NCBI GenBank assembly: GCA_942493055.1
Contig: OW818680.1
Span: forward strand, 1-64,000
From: CAIZQW01 sp942493055
GTDB lineage: Bacteria > Verrucomicrobiota > Kiritimatiellia > RFP12 > UBA1067
Reading direction: 5' to 3'
Length of the DNA: 64,000 bases
Position numbers and translations under genes: made by a program. Under the pieces are notes generated by a model. That model saw only the letters and a program-made list of their open reading frames with translations. It had not been told where the DNA came from and did no database searches. Positions within the stretch are counted from its first letter, which is position 1. Every line of letters begins with the position of its first letter. Below are positions 16,176-25,278 of the stretch, one piece after another.

Positions 16176-19133
16176 ATGAATCGTTTCTTTGGACGTCTCC
16201 AGTGTCTCCTGGTTGTTCTCATGGCTGGCTCAGGGCTTTCAGTCCTTTCCGCAGAGCAGAAGATCAGCCATGACAAGCTAACAGTCTCGCTTTCCGAGCA
16301 GGGGCAGCTCTCGCTTCTAATGGGCGACCACTGCTTTGCGAAGGCCCTTCTCCCTTCAGCCGCTTTTAAGAAAGTGGAGTTCACTGATCAACTGGGCAAG
16401 GGGGTTGCGTTGGAAAGTGACACTCTGAGAATTGCCCTGTATCCAGGACAGCCTTTTGTCTTTTTCCGGATGCGAATCAATAATGGTTCTACACTGACAG
16501 TGACCAATCGCGTCTGCTATCCGTCACTCGATATTCAGACCGCCCCGCTCACTTCTGTTCTGACCACGGGCGGTCCGCATCTCATTGAGAAAAACATGGG
16601 CAGTTATATGTGGCTGGCCATGGTGGACGCAGAGTCGCGCAGGGGCGTGGTCGGCGGCTGGGTGACGACAGATCGCGGCAGCGGCATTGTCCTGACGGAT
16701 AAGAAGACCATGATCCCGCGTGTGGATTACGGACGTCTCCAAATGGAGCCGAATCAGTCCGAGCCGCTGGAAACTTTTGCTGTCGGTTATTTCGAAGATG
16801 CGCGTCTCGGTCTGGAAGCGTATGCCGATGCAATTGCGAAGGTCTATAAAATCAAGTTGCCGCCCATGCCGACTGTCCATTGCACGTGGTATGTGGATCG
16901 TGCCTCCAACCAGGACAAGATGAAGGCGCGGACGGAGTTTGTCGCGGCTGAATTGAAGAAGTTTGGCATGAACGTCATGCAGATCGATGACGGCTGGCAG
17001 CTCGGAACGAGTAAGAACGGACCGGATAAGGTCTTTATCGGACACAACCCGACTGGCCCCTACAAAGACGGCATGCGCGCGACAGCCGATGTCATCACCG
17101 GACACGGGCTGGTCGCGGGCATCTGGCTCATGCCGTTTACCGGGACCTATAATGACCCTTGGTTTGCTGAGAAGCAACACTGGTTCGCCAAGCGTCCGGA
17201 CGGGAAGCCGTTTGACACGCCGTGGGGCGGAACCTGCTATGACTTGACCAATCCCGAGGTCCAGGACTATTTGCGCCTGCAGATCCGGAAGAACGTCAAG
17301 GAGTGGAACTATAAATATCTGAAGCTGGACGGCTACTCCACGGGTATGGCTGTCAATCCGCAATATGTGAACGATGTCTTTAAAGAGGACAATTATGGCG
17401 AGGCGGTTTTGCATAATCCCAAGATGACGCAGATGGAGATGGCGCGCAACAGCCAGAAGATCGTCCGCGAGGAGGCCGGGCCTGACACCTTTATTCTGGG
17501 GTGCTGCGTATCGCAGAATGCGCGCAGTGCCGGGCAGGGCTTTGGCATGATCGATGCGATGCGCATCGGGCCTGACAATGGCAGCAGCTGGGGCGGCATC
17601 ATGAGCGGTCCGAAGTATGGAGCGTGGCAGTACTTCCTCCATAGCCGCGTCTGGTATAATGACCCTGATCCGCTTTATGTGCGCATCGAACCTGAGATGG
17701 CCTCTAAGGTGATCTGCACGTATGTGACGCTGGCTGGCTTTATGAACAGCAGCAGCGAAGAGTATAGCAGCCTGAAGCCCAATCAGCTTGACCTGCTCAA
17801 GCGCACCATGCCGAGCCATAAGGCTGTTGCTCGGCCTGTGGACCTGTTTGAAAATACGATCCCGCGCTTGTGGCTGGTCACGGACACATCCTTAGGTTTT
17901 GAGCGCAACCTGATCGGCGTGTACAACTGGGAGTCCAAGGAAGCGACGATTGAGTATGATCTGAAGCGGATGGGACTCAAGGACAACACGGTCTATGTCG
18001 CCTTTGATTACTGGAGCAACGGGTTGCTGTCGCTGTTTAAGGACCGCCTTGTGCGCACCCTGCCGGCGCGTTATTGCGAGGCCTTGTCAATCCGTCCCTT
18101 GGCAGACCATCCGCAACTCATCAGCACGTCCCGGCATATCACGCAGGGCCTGGTTGATGTCTTCAAGGAAGAGTGGAAGGGCAGCACACTTACGGGCACA
18201 AGCGAACTGGTCGCGGATGACCCTTATGAGCTGCGCATCACGACCCTGGTTGCAACGGGTGGCTTTGCGCTGGACACAGTCAAGGTTGACCAGCCGGACG
18301 TGACGATTGAAAGCAAAACGGAGGAGGGGCTGGTCCGGGTCCTGTTACGCTCCAAGAAGAGTCTGCGTGTCCAGTGGTCGGTCTCGTTTAAGAAGGGTGA
18401 GGCAATCCGCATGAAGCCGCTCCTTGAAAAGCTCTCAGCCGCACAGCTGGATGTCTTTTCACCCGTGGTTCTGACGTGGCAGGCGAATACCCGTGCGTGC
18501 GAAATCAAGCGCAATGGCGAAGTCGTTGCCAAGGAGGCCATCGGCGGAACATGGCGCGACGAAAAGGTCAACGCCTCGACCGCCTACACGTACGAGGTCA
18601 CGCCGTTTTCAATCAGCGGTGAGCGTGGCGATGCCGCGTCAGCCAAATGGACGACGCTGAAGCAGCCGGAACTGGGCCCCAAACCGCCGAAGCCTGATCT
18701 CCCCGTTGAGCAGTTTAAGCCGAAGCAGGTCGCTTCAGGACATGGACCGGTCCAATTCGGCAAGTCTCAGACCGGCAAGCTCACACTCGGCAAGGAGACC
18801 TTTGAGCACGGGATATGCCTCCATGCGGATGGTTTTGTGATCTATAAGCGTAAGCCGGAGTGGAAGCGCTTTGTCGCTGTTGTCGGTATCGACGAGAGCA
18901 AACGTGTCGACAATCAGTCGAGCATGATCTTTACAGTGGCCATTGAGGCTTCAGATGCCCGTCGGATTATTTACAGCACGCCGGTTCTGAGGTTCGGGCA
19001 GATCGAAAAGTGGCACATTGATGTTGAAATCCCCAAAGATGCCCGCGAAATCGTCCTGATTTCGGATTCGGCTGGAGACAACAACAAAAGCGACCACGGT
19101 GACTGGTGCGATGCGGGATTCATGCTTAAATAA
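16176..19133 (+). CDS. Secreted GH36-type alpha-galactosidase-like hydrolase with C-terminal NPCBM domain
   Basis: The 985-residue protein starts at 16176 behind a strong agggagg Shine-Dalgarno, with a signal peptide (CLLVVLMAGSGLSVLSA). The barrel around residues 220-560 shows GH36/melibiase marks: VMQIDDGWQLG, GLVAGIWLMPF, YKYLKLDGYSTG (Asp as likely nucleophile) and AMRIGPDNGSSWGG (likely acid/base region). The C-terminal ~150 residues match an NPCBM carbohydrate-binding domain (FEHGICLHADGFVIY, then VLISDSAGDNNKSDHGDW). GH36 enzymes release alpha-galactose or related sugars from oligosaccharides; the exact substrate cannot be told from sequence. A lipoprotein gene follows after 14 bp, and a terminator ends the unit. 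Confidence 0.85.
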   Translation: MNRFFGRLQCLLVVLMAGSGLSVLSAEQKISHDKLTVSLSEQGQLSLLMGDHCFAKALLPSAAFKKVEFTDQLGKGVALESDTLRIALYPGQPFVFFRMRINNGSTLTVTNRVCYPSLDIQTAPLTSVLTTGGPHLIEKNMGSYMWLAMVDAESRRGVVGGWVTTDRGSGIVLTDKKTMIPRVDYGRLQMEPNQSEPLETFAVGYFEDARLGLEAYADAIAKVYKIKLPPMPTVHCTWYVDRASNQDKMKARTEFVAAELKKFGMNVMQIDDGWQLGTSKNGPDKVFIGHNPTGPYKDGMRATADVITGHGLVAGIWLMPFTGTYNDPWFAEKQHWFAKRPDGKPFDTPWGGTCYDLTNPEVQDYLRLQIRKNVKEWNYKYLKLDGYSTGMAVNPQYVNDVFKEDNYGEAVLHNPKMTQMEMARNSQKIVREEAGPDTFILGCCVSQNARSAGQGFGMIDAMRIGPDNGSSWGGIMSGPKYGAWQYFLHSRVWYNDPDPLYVRIEPEMASKVICTYVTLAGFMNSSSEEYSSLKPNQLDLLKRTMPSHKAVARPVDLFENTIPRLWLVTDTSLGFERNLIGVYNWESKEATIEYDLKRMGLKDNTVYVAFDYWSNGLLSLFKDRLVRTLPARYCEALSIRPLADHPQLISTSRHITQGLVDVFKEEWKGSTLTGTSELVADDPYELRITTLVATGGFALDTVKVDQPDVTIESKTEEGLVRVLLRSKKSLRVQWSVSFKKGEAIRMKPLLEKLSAAQLDVFSPVVLTWQANTRACEIKRNGEVVAKEAIGGTWRDEKVNASTAYTYEVTPFSISGERGDAASAKWTTLKQPELGPKPPKPDLPVEQFKPKQVASGHGPVQFGKSQTGKLTLGKETFEHGICLHADGFVIYKRKPEWKRFVAVVGIDESKRVDNQSSMIFTVAIEASDARRIIYSTPVLRFGQIEKWHIDVEIPKDAREIVLISDSAGDNNKSDHGDWCDAGFMLK

Positions 19134-19147
19134 AAAGGAGTCAGACT

Positions 19148-19588
19148 ATGATGCGTTTCAACTGTTTCAGCTCTCTCACGGCCGTCTTGCTTTGCACAGC
19201 GCTGCTGGGCGGGTGCGGCAAGGCGGACAAGGCGAAGGAAGCGCCGCTCGCAACCAAAGCGGAAGCCCAGGTTCAGATGACAAGCGCATTTGAACGCATC
19301 AAGGGGAAGTGGATGCGTTCAGATGGCGGTTATGTTCTTGAATTCAAGCAACTTAAAGCTAATAACGAGCTTGATGTCGCCTACTTTAATCCGAATCCGA
19401 TCCATGTCGGGAAAGCTCGGATGTACGAAGAGCGAGGCTTTACTAAGGTTTTTGTCGAACTCCAGGATGTCAACTATCCGGGTTCGCGCTATACCTTGAT
19501 TCTGAATACGGACAAGAATCAGCTGGTTGGCAACTACTTTCAGGCGACCCAGCAAGTCGATTATGAGGTCGCCTTCGAGAAGCAGTGA
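19148..19588 (+). CDS. Small lipoprotein downstream of the GH36 gene
   Basis: The 146-residue product has a signal peptide and lipobox LGGC (residues ~20-23) and a good Shine-Dalgarno (aaggag). The mature protein (FERIKGKWMRSDGGYVLEFK, later YTLILNTDKNQLVGNYFQA) looks like a small beta-barrel of the lipocalin-like type, with the GxW pattern near its start. No specific family is recognised. It is 14 bp behind the GH36 gene and followed by the terminator, so it is probably cotranscribed; a role in binding or in protecting the hydrolase is only a guess. Confidence 0.75.
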   Translation: MMRFNCFSSLTAVLLCTALLGGCGKADKAKEAPLATKAEAQVQMTSAFERIKGKWMRSDGGYVLEFKQLKANNELDVAYFNPNPIHVGKARMYEERGFTKVFVELQDVNYPGSRYTLILNTDKNQLVGNYFQATQQVDYEVAFEKQ

Positions 19589-19612
19589 GCGCGTCCAAGG
19601 ATCGCTTAAAAG

Positions 19613-19643
19613 AGGCTGAAACACCGTTTTTCAGCCTTTTTTT
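19613..19643 (+). terminator. Rho-independent terminator
   Basis: A 9-bp stem (aggctgaaa / tttcagcct) with a short loop is followed by a run of seven or more T residues. It closes the rpiB/GH36/lipoprotein unit. Confidence 0.85.
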
Positions 19644-19743
19644 GCCATTTAGCTTTTTTTACTGGAAATAACGAATATATCATGTTAAGGTATGCCCGTT
19701 TTTAACCTTATCGCGTTAAGAATGAGCAAGTAAGGGGCACACC

Positions 19744-20796
19744 ATGGTAAAAAAAGCTGAACAACCTAAAAAACCATCTGCATACGCGCAGGCGGGAGTG
19801 GATATTGACTCCAAGATGTCAGGCATTGAAATCATCAAAAAGATGGTTTCGACGACAAAGACAAAGGGCGTTGTTGGTGGCATCGGAAGTTTCGGCGGCC
19901 TCTTCCAGTCGCCCGGAAAAGAGATGTTGCTTGTGGCGAGTACCGATGGCGTTGGAACAAAGCTCAAAGTGGCTGCGCTTGCGAAGAAGCACGATACGGT
20001 CGGACAGGACATTGTCAACCATTGCGTCAATGACATCCTTGTCCAAGGGGCAAAACCCTTATTCTTCATGGATTATATCGGAACCGCGCGTTTCGATACG
20101 ACGATTTTCACCGAGGTGATCAGCGGACTTGTCAAAGCCTGCAAGGAAAACGATTGTGCGTTGCTGGGCGGCGAAACCGCCGAGATGCCCGGCCTCTATC
20201 CCTTGGGCGAATACGACCTGGTAGGGACGATTGTGGGCGTTGTTGAAAAGCGCAAGGTCATTACGGGAAGCGCGATTAAGCCTGGCGATGTCATTATCGG
20301 CATGCCCTCCGGCGGCCTTCAGACCAATGGCTTCTCCCTTGCCAGAAAGGTCATCTTTGACCAGTGCGGCCTGATGCATCAGGATTTGGTTCCCGGTACG
20401 CGTACCACGGTTTCTGAGGCGCTGCTGGCGGTTCACCGCAGCTTCCTGAAGCCTGTGACAGCATTGCTTGCAAAACATATTGCGATTCGCGGTATGGCCC
20501 ATATCACGGGCGGCGGTTTTATTGATAATATCCCGCGTGTGCTGCCGGACAACTGCAATGCAGTGATTGACCGGGCATCCTGGACGCCTCCGATGGTCTT
20601 TACCTTTATCGAACGCCAAGGCAAGGTTGATCGCGATGAGATGTATCGCGTCTTCAATATGGGCATCGGCTATGTGATCGTGGTGCGTCAGGCTGACGCG
20701 AAGAAGACCCTGGATATGCTTCAGACTATGAAGATGGGGCCTGTCGTCGTCGGAAAGATCGAAAAAGGCCACCGCCAAGTGATCTACAAGAATTAA
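19744..20796 (+). CDS. purM: Phosphoribosylformylglycinamidine cyclo-ligase (AIR synthetase)
   Basis: This enzyme closes the imidazole ring in purine synthesis, using ATP on FGAM to give AIR. The 350-residue product has the family signature SAYAQAGVDIDSK near its start, the glycine-rich IGSFGGLF, ASTDGVGTKLKVA (residues ~60-72), NDILVQGAKPLFFMDY (~98-113), LLGGETAEMPG (~140-150) and HITGGGFIDNIPRVLP (~255-270). Length and motif order are those of PurM. It stands alone between a terminator and the convergent minus-strand block. Confidence 0.97.
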   Translation: MVKKAEQPKKPSAYAQAGVDIDSKMSGIEIIKKMVSTTKTKGVVGGIGSFGGLFQSPGKEMLLVASTDGVGTKLKVAALAKKHDTVGQDIVNHCVNDILVQGAKPLFFMDYIGTARFDTTIFTEVISGLVKACKENDCALLGGETAEMPGLYPLGEYDLVGTIVGVVEKRKVITGSAIKPGDVIIGMPSGGLQTNGFSLARKVIFDQCGLMHQDLVPGTRTTVSEALLAVHRSFLKPVTALLAKHIAIRGMAHITGGGFIDNIPRVLPDNCNAVIDRASWTPPMVFTFIERQGKVDRDEMYRVFNMGIGYVIVVRQADAKKTLDMLQTMKMGPVVVGKIEKGHRQVIYKN

Positions 20797-20805
20797 GGCT
20801 CCCCC

Positions 20806-21954
20806 TTACTTCGTCTCAGGCAATGGAGCAGGGGGCTGGCCCACGATGAGCGAAGCGGGGTTCGCTTGCAGCTCCGTGATAAGCTGGTTGAGCGTTGTCG
20901 ACGTGGTGCGCAGATTCTGGATGAGTTCCGTCAGCGCATACTGCTGTGAGGCGGTCAACCGGTTCATGGTTTGCGCGGTCTTCCCAACGGAATCAAGGGT
21001 CCTGTCAAAGGATGCGAGTGTCTTCTCAACCGTATCAAACGTCTGATCAATCCGGGTGCCTGTATTGGTTGTGACGTTGGAAAGGGAGACCAGGAGCGTG
21101 TCGGCACGGTCCGTGACACCCTTAAACGAGGTCATCAAGGGTTCGATTTGACCATTAAAATGTTCGACCGTTTTGTTGACACGCGTGAGTGTCTCAACCA
21201 GCTCCTTGGGGAGGCTCTGCGTTTCAGGTGAGTTGATCAGTTTTTTTAAAGACTCTGTGGTTGCCCGCCATTCACGGACGAGCTGCAGCGCCTCAGAGGA
21301 GAGGGTGGGGGTGTCGATTGCGCTGACCTTTGCATGGGTTGTCTTCAGCAACTCATGGAACTCCGTGGCGATACCCTGTAAGTCGAGCTGGTTGAATTTG
21401 AAAATCAGATCTTCTGTGTTTTTCTTAAAGATAAAAAAGGTGCTGGGTGCAGAAGGAATGTAGACATTCTTTGGCTTCCAGGTCACGGTTTGAAATTCAT
21501 TTGAGTACTGCGTGGCTGGGAAATAGTCGAATTCGATGCTCGCGATCCCGGTAAGCCCTTGTGAGGCCACTTTCACGCGTAACCCGCTGCTAATCAAATC
21601 TTGAAGGAACTTGCTCGGGTTGTCGGCTTTCATGGGGAGGAATTGCTGCGGGTCAAGCGCCATGATGACGAGGATGCGCTGCGCATTCAGGGGCGCATCA
21701 TGGTCGGTCATCTCCGTTCCATATTCGCTGTACAAGAAGCCGATTCGTTTGACAGTTCCGATCGGCACGCCGCGATACTTCACCGGGGAGCCGATTTCAA
21801 GTCCTGTCACGGATTCCGCGATATAGGTTTCTGCGAAAACTTCGTTCCGCTTAATGACGCGTGCGCCTGCAATGCCAATCGAGAGCAGGATCAGAGCAAA
21901 GCCCGTGAGTACGAAAAATCCTATTTTAGCATAATTGGCATTATTCTCATTCAT
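20806..21954 (-). CDS. MCE/MlaD-family lipid-transport substrate-binding protein
   Basis: The 382-residue protein starts at 21954 (MNENNANYAKIGFF; gaggag Shine-Dalgarno). It has one N-terminal transmembrane segment (GFFVLTGFALILLSIGIAG) and an MCE domain at ~residues 40-150 with ETYIAESVTGLEIGSPVKYR and GVPIGTVKRI. A long helical tail (AQTMNRLTASQQYALTELI) is of the kind that forms a periplasm-spanning tube in MCE proteins. MlaD-like proteins carry phospholipids between membranes with a permease (MlaE) and ATPase (MlaF). Neither partner is next to this gene; it is the last gene of a minus-strand unit, 13 bp after the amidohydrolase. The tail lies outside Pfam MCE, so the tube is an inference. 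Confidence 0.85.
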   Translation of the reverse strand: MNENNANYAKIGFFVLTGFALILLSIGIAGARVIKRNEVFAETYIAESVTGLEIGSPVKYRGVPIGTVKRIGFLYSEYGTEMTDHDAPLNAQRILVIMALDPQQFLPMKADNPSKFLQDLISSGLRVKVASQGLTGIASIEFDYFPATQYSNEFQTVTWKPKNVYIPSAPSTFFIFKKNTEDLIFKFNQLDLQGIATEFHELLKTTHAKVSAIDTPTLSSEALQLVREWRATTESLKKLINSPETQSLPKELVETLTRVNKTVEHFNGQIEPLMTSFKGVTDRADTLLVSLSNVTTNTGTRIDQTFDTVEKTLASFDRTLDSVGKTAQTMNRLTASQQYALTELIQNLRTTSTTLNQLITELQANPASLIVGQPPAPLPETK

Positions 21955-21967
21955 GTCAATCTCCTCG

Positions 21968-23239
21968 TTAAACGGTTTTCGAAAGCCGGCCAAGGATTCC
22001 GCCAATGGATTGTTTGGCTGCTTCTATGATATCCCGTTCGCCCGGGATCATCTTGTCGGCCATCAGGATGCGTCCGTCGCAGATGACGGTATCCACGCAG
22101 GAGGTGTCAGCCGCATAGACCATGTTTGAAATCAAGTGATGATTCGGCACCATGCAGGGCCGGTACAAGTCAACGAGTATGGCGTCGGCTAAGAAGCCCT
22201 CCTCAATGACCCCGGCATGGATACGAAAGGCCTCCGCACCCTTTCGCGTGGCGCAATCAAAGATCATGTTCGCAGGAGCGACGGTTGCATGCTTGCTCTG
22301 CTCTTTTGCGGAGAGCGCGGCAAACTTCATGGCTTCCATCATGGAAAGATTGTTGTTGGACGCCACGCCGTCTGTGCCAATCGTGATATAACACCCAGCC
22401 TCATGGACGACATCATGAAAACGGAAGCGCCCGGAAGCCAACTTATAGTTGGAGGCTGGATTGTGCGCGATGATGCACTCGTTTTCACGGATGAGCGCAA
22501 TGTCATCAGCCGAGAGATGGACACAGTGTGCGAGAATGGTGCGCGGTCCAAGCATGCCGCACGCGTTCAGCCAGGCAATCGGGGACATGCCATGCTCTTT
22601 GTGGCAGTTCGCAACTTCGCGCTCCGTCTCGGACGCATGGATATGTATAAAGTCATTGCCGGCCTTCGCCTCCTCGGCGACGGTTGAAAGCGTCTTTCCT
22701 GAAACCGTGTAGATGGCATGTGGCGCGTAGGTGAGAACGACACGTGAAGATAGCGAGGGCTTCATCGCTGCCAGCCGCTCATTTTCAACTCGATTCTGCT
22801 CCAGGATGACGCCCGGGGTGGACTCAATAAACAGGCGTCCCACGGCCGCACGCATCCCCATCTCCTCGACCGCGCGGATGGTTGCAGCGGAGAACCAGTA
22901 CATGTCGTTGAAAAAGACCGTGCCCCCCCGAATCATTTCAAGGATTGCCAGACGTGTGCAGTGATAAACATCCTCTTCCGTAATGCAGGACTCAAACGGC
23001 CAAATGTGGTTTTTAAGCCAGGGGAAGAGATCAATGTCATCGGCATATCCGCGCATGCTGGTCATGGCGGCATGATTATGCGCATTGTAAAAGGCGGGTA
23101 TAATGGCCTTGCCCGTGCCGTCCAGGATGCAGTCTGCCGAACAAGCAATGTGCGGGGCAATGGTTTTGAAGCTGTTGCCCTCGATGAAAATATCAGAAAG
23201 AGCGCCGTTCAGCGTCACGTGCTTGATGAGTATAGACAT
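21968..23239 (-). CDS. Amidohydrolase of the MtaD/SsnA/Atz-Trz deaminase family
   Basis: The 423-residue protein has the metal ligands of subtype III amidohydrolases: NAHNHAAM (HxH, residues ~53-60), the HIHASETERE histidine near residue 198, the LAHCVHLS histidine near residue 235 and the aspartate in GTDGVASNNNLSM near residue 300. These fit 5-methylthioadenosine/S-adenosylhomocysteine deaminases (MtaD), which deaminate MTA or SAH to inosyl compounds; SsnA, chlorohydrolases and guanine deaminases share the fold, so the substrate is not certain. It sits in an operon-like row behind a phosphoesterase (17 bp gap) and ahead of the MCE gene. Confidence 0.85.
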   Translation of the reverse strand: MSILIKHVTLNGALSDIFIEGNSFKTIAPHIACSADCILDGTGKAIIPAFYNAHNHAAMTSMRGYADDIDLFPWLKNHIWPFESCITEEDVYHCTRLAILEMIRGGTVFFNDMYWFSAATIRAVEEMGMRAAVGRLFIESTPGVILEQNRVENERLAAMKPSLSSRVVLTYAPHAIYTVSGKTLSTVAEEAKAGNDFIHIHASETEREVANCHKEHGMSPIAWLNACGMLGPRTILAHCVHLSADDIALIRENECIIAHNPASNYKLASGRFRFHDVVHEAGCYITIGTDGVASNNNLSMMEAMKFAALSAKEQSKHATVAPANMIFDCATRKGAEAFRIHAGVIEEGFLADAILVDLYRPCMVPNHHLISNMVYAADTSCVDTVICDGRILMADKMIPGERDIIEAAKQSIGGILGRLSKTV

Positions 23240-23256
23240 GAGAAAGGTACTCGATT

Positions 23257-23985
23257 TTACTTGCCTTGAGCAAGACGATGAGCAAGACGTTCGGGAAGTC
23301 CAGCCTGAATGTTTTTCTCCATGGACGTCTGAATGTCATACGGCACACGGACAAACTCGACTTCACGTGAAGTGGGCTTGTAAATCGCATAAGAACTGTC
23401 AGGGTTTCCGTCACGCGGTTGCCCGACGCTCCCGACATTGATGAAGTACTTTGTGCCGGTCGTCATTTTGATGGTATACGGATCGAAACGTCGGATCCCG
23501 GCGTTCTTCTCGTAGACCATCGGCACATGTGTATGCCCATAGAAACAGAGGGTGGTCATCTGATAGTTGAAATGGGCTTCGGCTGAAAGGGAATCAAAGA
23601 CATAACCCCAGTGGTCCGGCATGTCAAGGGTGCTGTGGACAATGGTGAAGCCGGCAACCGACTTCCGCAAGGGAAGGTTCTTCAGCCAGACCACGTCTTC
23701 GTCAGAGAGCTGACGGCGCGTCCATGCAATGACGCTCGCAGCCAGAGGTTGGAAGTCATCGAGATTTTCATCATGCGAACAATAGTGGTCATGATTGCCA
23801 CGAACGGTCACGCAACCCAGATCGCGCACAACCTGGATGCATTCGGAGGGACTGGCATTGTAGCCGACAATATCCCCGACGCATACATAGTCAGTCACGT
23901 CCCGGTTGCAAGCATCGTTAATGACTGCTATTAGCGCTTCGAGGTTTGCATGAACGTCCCCGAAAATAGCGATTTTCTTTTCCAT
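23257..23985 (-). CDS. Metallophosphoesterase (YfcE/DUF2436-like calcineurin fold)
   Basis: The 242-residue protein carries the dinuclear-metal motifs in order: AIFGDVHANLEAL (residues ~6-18), CVGDIVGYNASP, VTVRGNHDHYC (~79-89) and CFYGHTHVPMVY (~157-168). Length and the GDVHxN start match the single-domain family often annotated as bis(5'-nucleosyl)-tetraphosphatase/phosphodiesterase-like. The substrate is unknown. The gene starts 2 bp after the ispD stop and should be translationally coupled to it. Confidence 0.85.
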   Translation of the reverse strand: MEKKIAIFGDVHANLEALIAVINDACNRDVTDYVCVGDIVGYNASPSECIQVVRDLGCVTVRGNHDHYCSHDENLDDFQPLAASVIAWTRRQLSDEDVVWLKNLPLRKSVAGFTIVHSTLDMPDHWGYVFDSLSAEAHFNYQMTTLCFYGHTHVPMVYEKNAGIRRFDPYTIKMTTGTKYFINVGSVGQPRDGNPDSSYAIYKPTSREVEFVRVPYDIQTSMEKNIQAGLPERLAHRLAQGK

Positions 23986-23987
23986 TA

Positions 23988-24668
23988 TTAGCCCAGTTTC
24001 ATAGCAACCGCTGCAAGCGGCATGTCTTCAACAGTTGTTATCTTGATATTTGGACGTGTCCATTCCACGAGTCGAACTGTTTCCCCAAGCAGTTCAACGG
24101 CCCCTGCTTCGTCCGTAACAGTTGCTTTCTTTTCAACAACAGCCTTGTAAGCGCGCTTCAAGAGATCAGCCGTGAATGCCTGTGGTGTTTGCACGGCCCA
24201 GAGTTTGGTGCGATCAAGCGTATGGTCAACGGTGTTGCCACGCTCAACGTATTTAACCGTATCCCAGATACGGGCTGCTGCAATGCCGCAACCATTACGC
24301 TTCGCATACTTGACCGTTTCGGAGATCAGCTCAGGCGTCACACACGGACGCGCGCCGTCATGCACGACGACCATCTTCGTTTCAGGATCCATGGCAGCCA
24401 TGCCCGCCATCACAGAGTCCTGTCTTTTTCCGCCACCCGCGACAATGGCAAAGGATTTCGAAATGCCGAACATGTGGATCACGCTCTTCGCCGCTAAGAC
24501 TTGATCTTTTCGAACAACAAGAATGATGCTGTCAATGTCAATGCAGGTCTGGAACGCAAGCAAAGACCATGCAAGAATAGGTTTTGATCCAAGACTGAGA
24601 AAGGCCTTGTCCATGCCGGTCCCCATGCGTTCACTTTTTCCGGCTGCAACAATAATAGCTGTGGTCAT
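23988..24668 (-). CDS. ispD: 2-C-methyl-D-erythritol 4-phosphate cytidylyltransferase
   Basis: This enzyme transfers CMP from CTP to MEP in the non-mevalonate isoprenoid pathway. The 226-residue product shows the nucleotide loop IIVAAGKSERMGTGMDKAFL (residues ~5-24), GGGKRQDSVMAG, VVHDGARPCVT (~99-109), TVDHTLDRTKLWAVQTPQAF and TDEAGAVE near residue 180. All key IspD residues are in place. A strong promoter-like sequence lies 60 bp upstream, so this gene probably starts the unit ispD-phosphoesterase-amidohydrolase-MCE. Confidence 0.95.
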   Translation of the reverse strand: MTTAIIVAAGKSERMGTGMDKAFLSLGSKPILAWSLLAFQTCIDIDSIILVVRKDQVLAAKSVIHMFGISKSFAIVAGGGKRQDSVMAGMAAMDPETKMVVVHDGARPCVTPELISETVKYAKRNGCGIAAARIWDTVKYVERGNTVDHTLDRTKLWAVQTPQAFTADLLKRAYKAVVEKKATVTDEAGAVELLGETVRLVEWTRPNIKITTVEDMPLAAVAMKLG

Positions 24669-24727
24669 AAAAGCTCCAATTAAAGCAACTCAACAGTTGC
24701 TAGAGTAAGTATTTTTTTGATAGCGAT

Positions 24728-24757
24728 ACTATATACTGATTGAATAAGGTTCGTCAA
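24728..24757 (-). promoter_or_regulatory. Candidate sigma-70 promoter for ispD unit
   Basis: On the minus strand, TTGACG (24757-24752) and TATAGT (24733-24728) are 18 bp apart. The region from here to the ispD start is AT-rich. Confidence 0.55.
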
Positions 24758-24788
24758 GTCCGTTTCAGGAAACGGTCGGTATTTCTCT

Positions 24789-25259
24789 CTACTGTGGATA
24801 GCTGTTAAACCGCGCCAGGGCGAGTTCCGCGTAACGCGTCTTGGGCTGGCCGTAGTTCGCAAACGGAATAATCGAAATGCCGCCGCGCGGATTGAAGGTT
24901 CCCAGCACCTCGATGTACTTGGGGTTCATCAGGTTAACGAGATCATTCAAGATCATATTAACGCAGTCTTCATGAAAATCGCCATGGTTCCTGAAGCTGA
25001 ACAGATAAAGCTTCAGCGATTTGCTCTCCACCATCTGTTCGCCTGGAATGTAGCGGATGGTGAGCGTGGCGAAATCAGGTTGCCCGGTCATGGGGCAGAG
25101 CGAGGTGAACTCCGGGCAGTCGAAGGTGACCCAGTAGTCGCGCCCCGGATGCTTGTTACAAAAGGTTTCCAGGAGAGAGGGGTCGTAGGTCTGGGCGTAT
25201 GCGGTCTTTTGGCTCCCCAGTTTCGTGACGCCCTGAAGTTGCTTTTTGGTGCGGGGCAT
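24789..25259 (-). CDS. queF: NADPH-dependent 7-cyano-7-deazaguanine reductase
   Basis: It reduces preQ0 to preQ1 in queuosine synthesis. The 156-residue short (YkvM-type) form has FTSLCPMTGQPDFATLTI with the catalytic cysteine near residue 55 and aspartate just after. ESKSLKLYLFSFRNHGDFHE follows, with the NADPH-binding ESKS-K-Y pattern and the FRNHG...HE zinc/substrate site. The start ATG at 25259 has an aagga Shine-Dalgarno. It lies 19 bp behind recN on the same strand; no other queuosine gene is in the window. Confidence 0.96.
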   Translation of the reverse strand: MPRTKKQLQGVTKLGSQKTAYAQTYDPSLLETFCNKHPGRDYWVTFDCPEFTSLCPMTGQPDFATLTIRYIPGEQMVESKSLKLYLFSFRNHGDFHEDCVNMILNDLVNLMNPKYIEVLGTFNPRGGISIIPFANYGQPKTRYAELALARFNSYPQ

Positions 25260-25278
25260 AAGATTCCTTTCTCAGCGG

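Noticed and set aside
16524..17819. A 431-codon minus-strand open frame opposite the GH36 gene
   Set aside because: It is fully antisense to a gene with clear catalytic motifs, and the translation is His/Arg/Ala-rich without domain signals.
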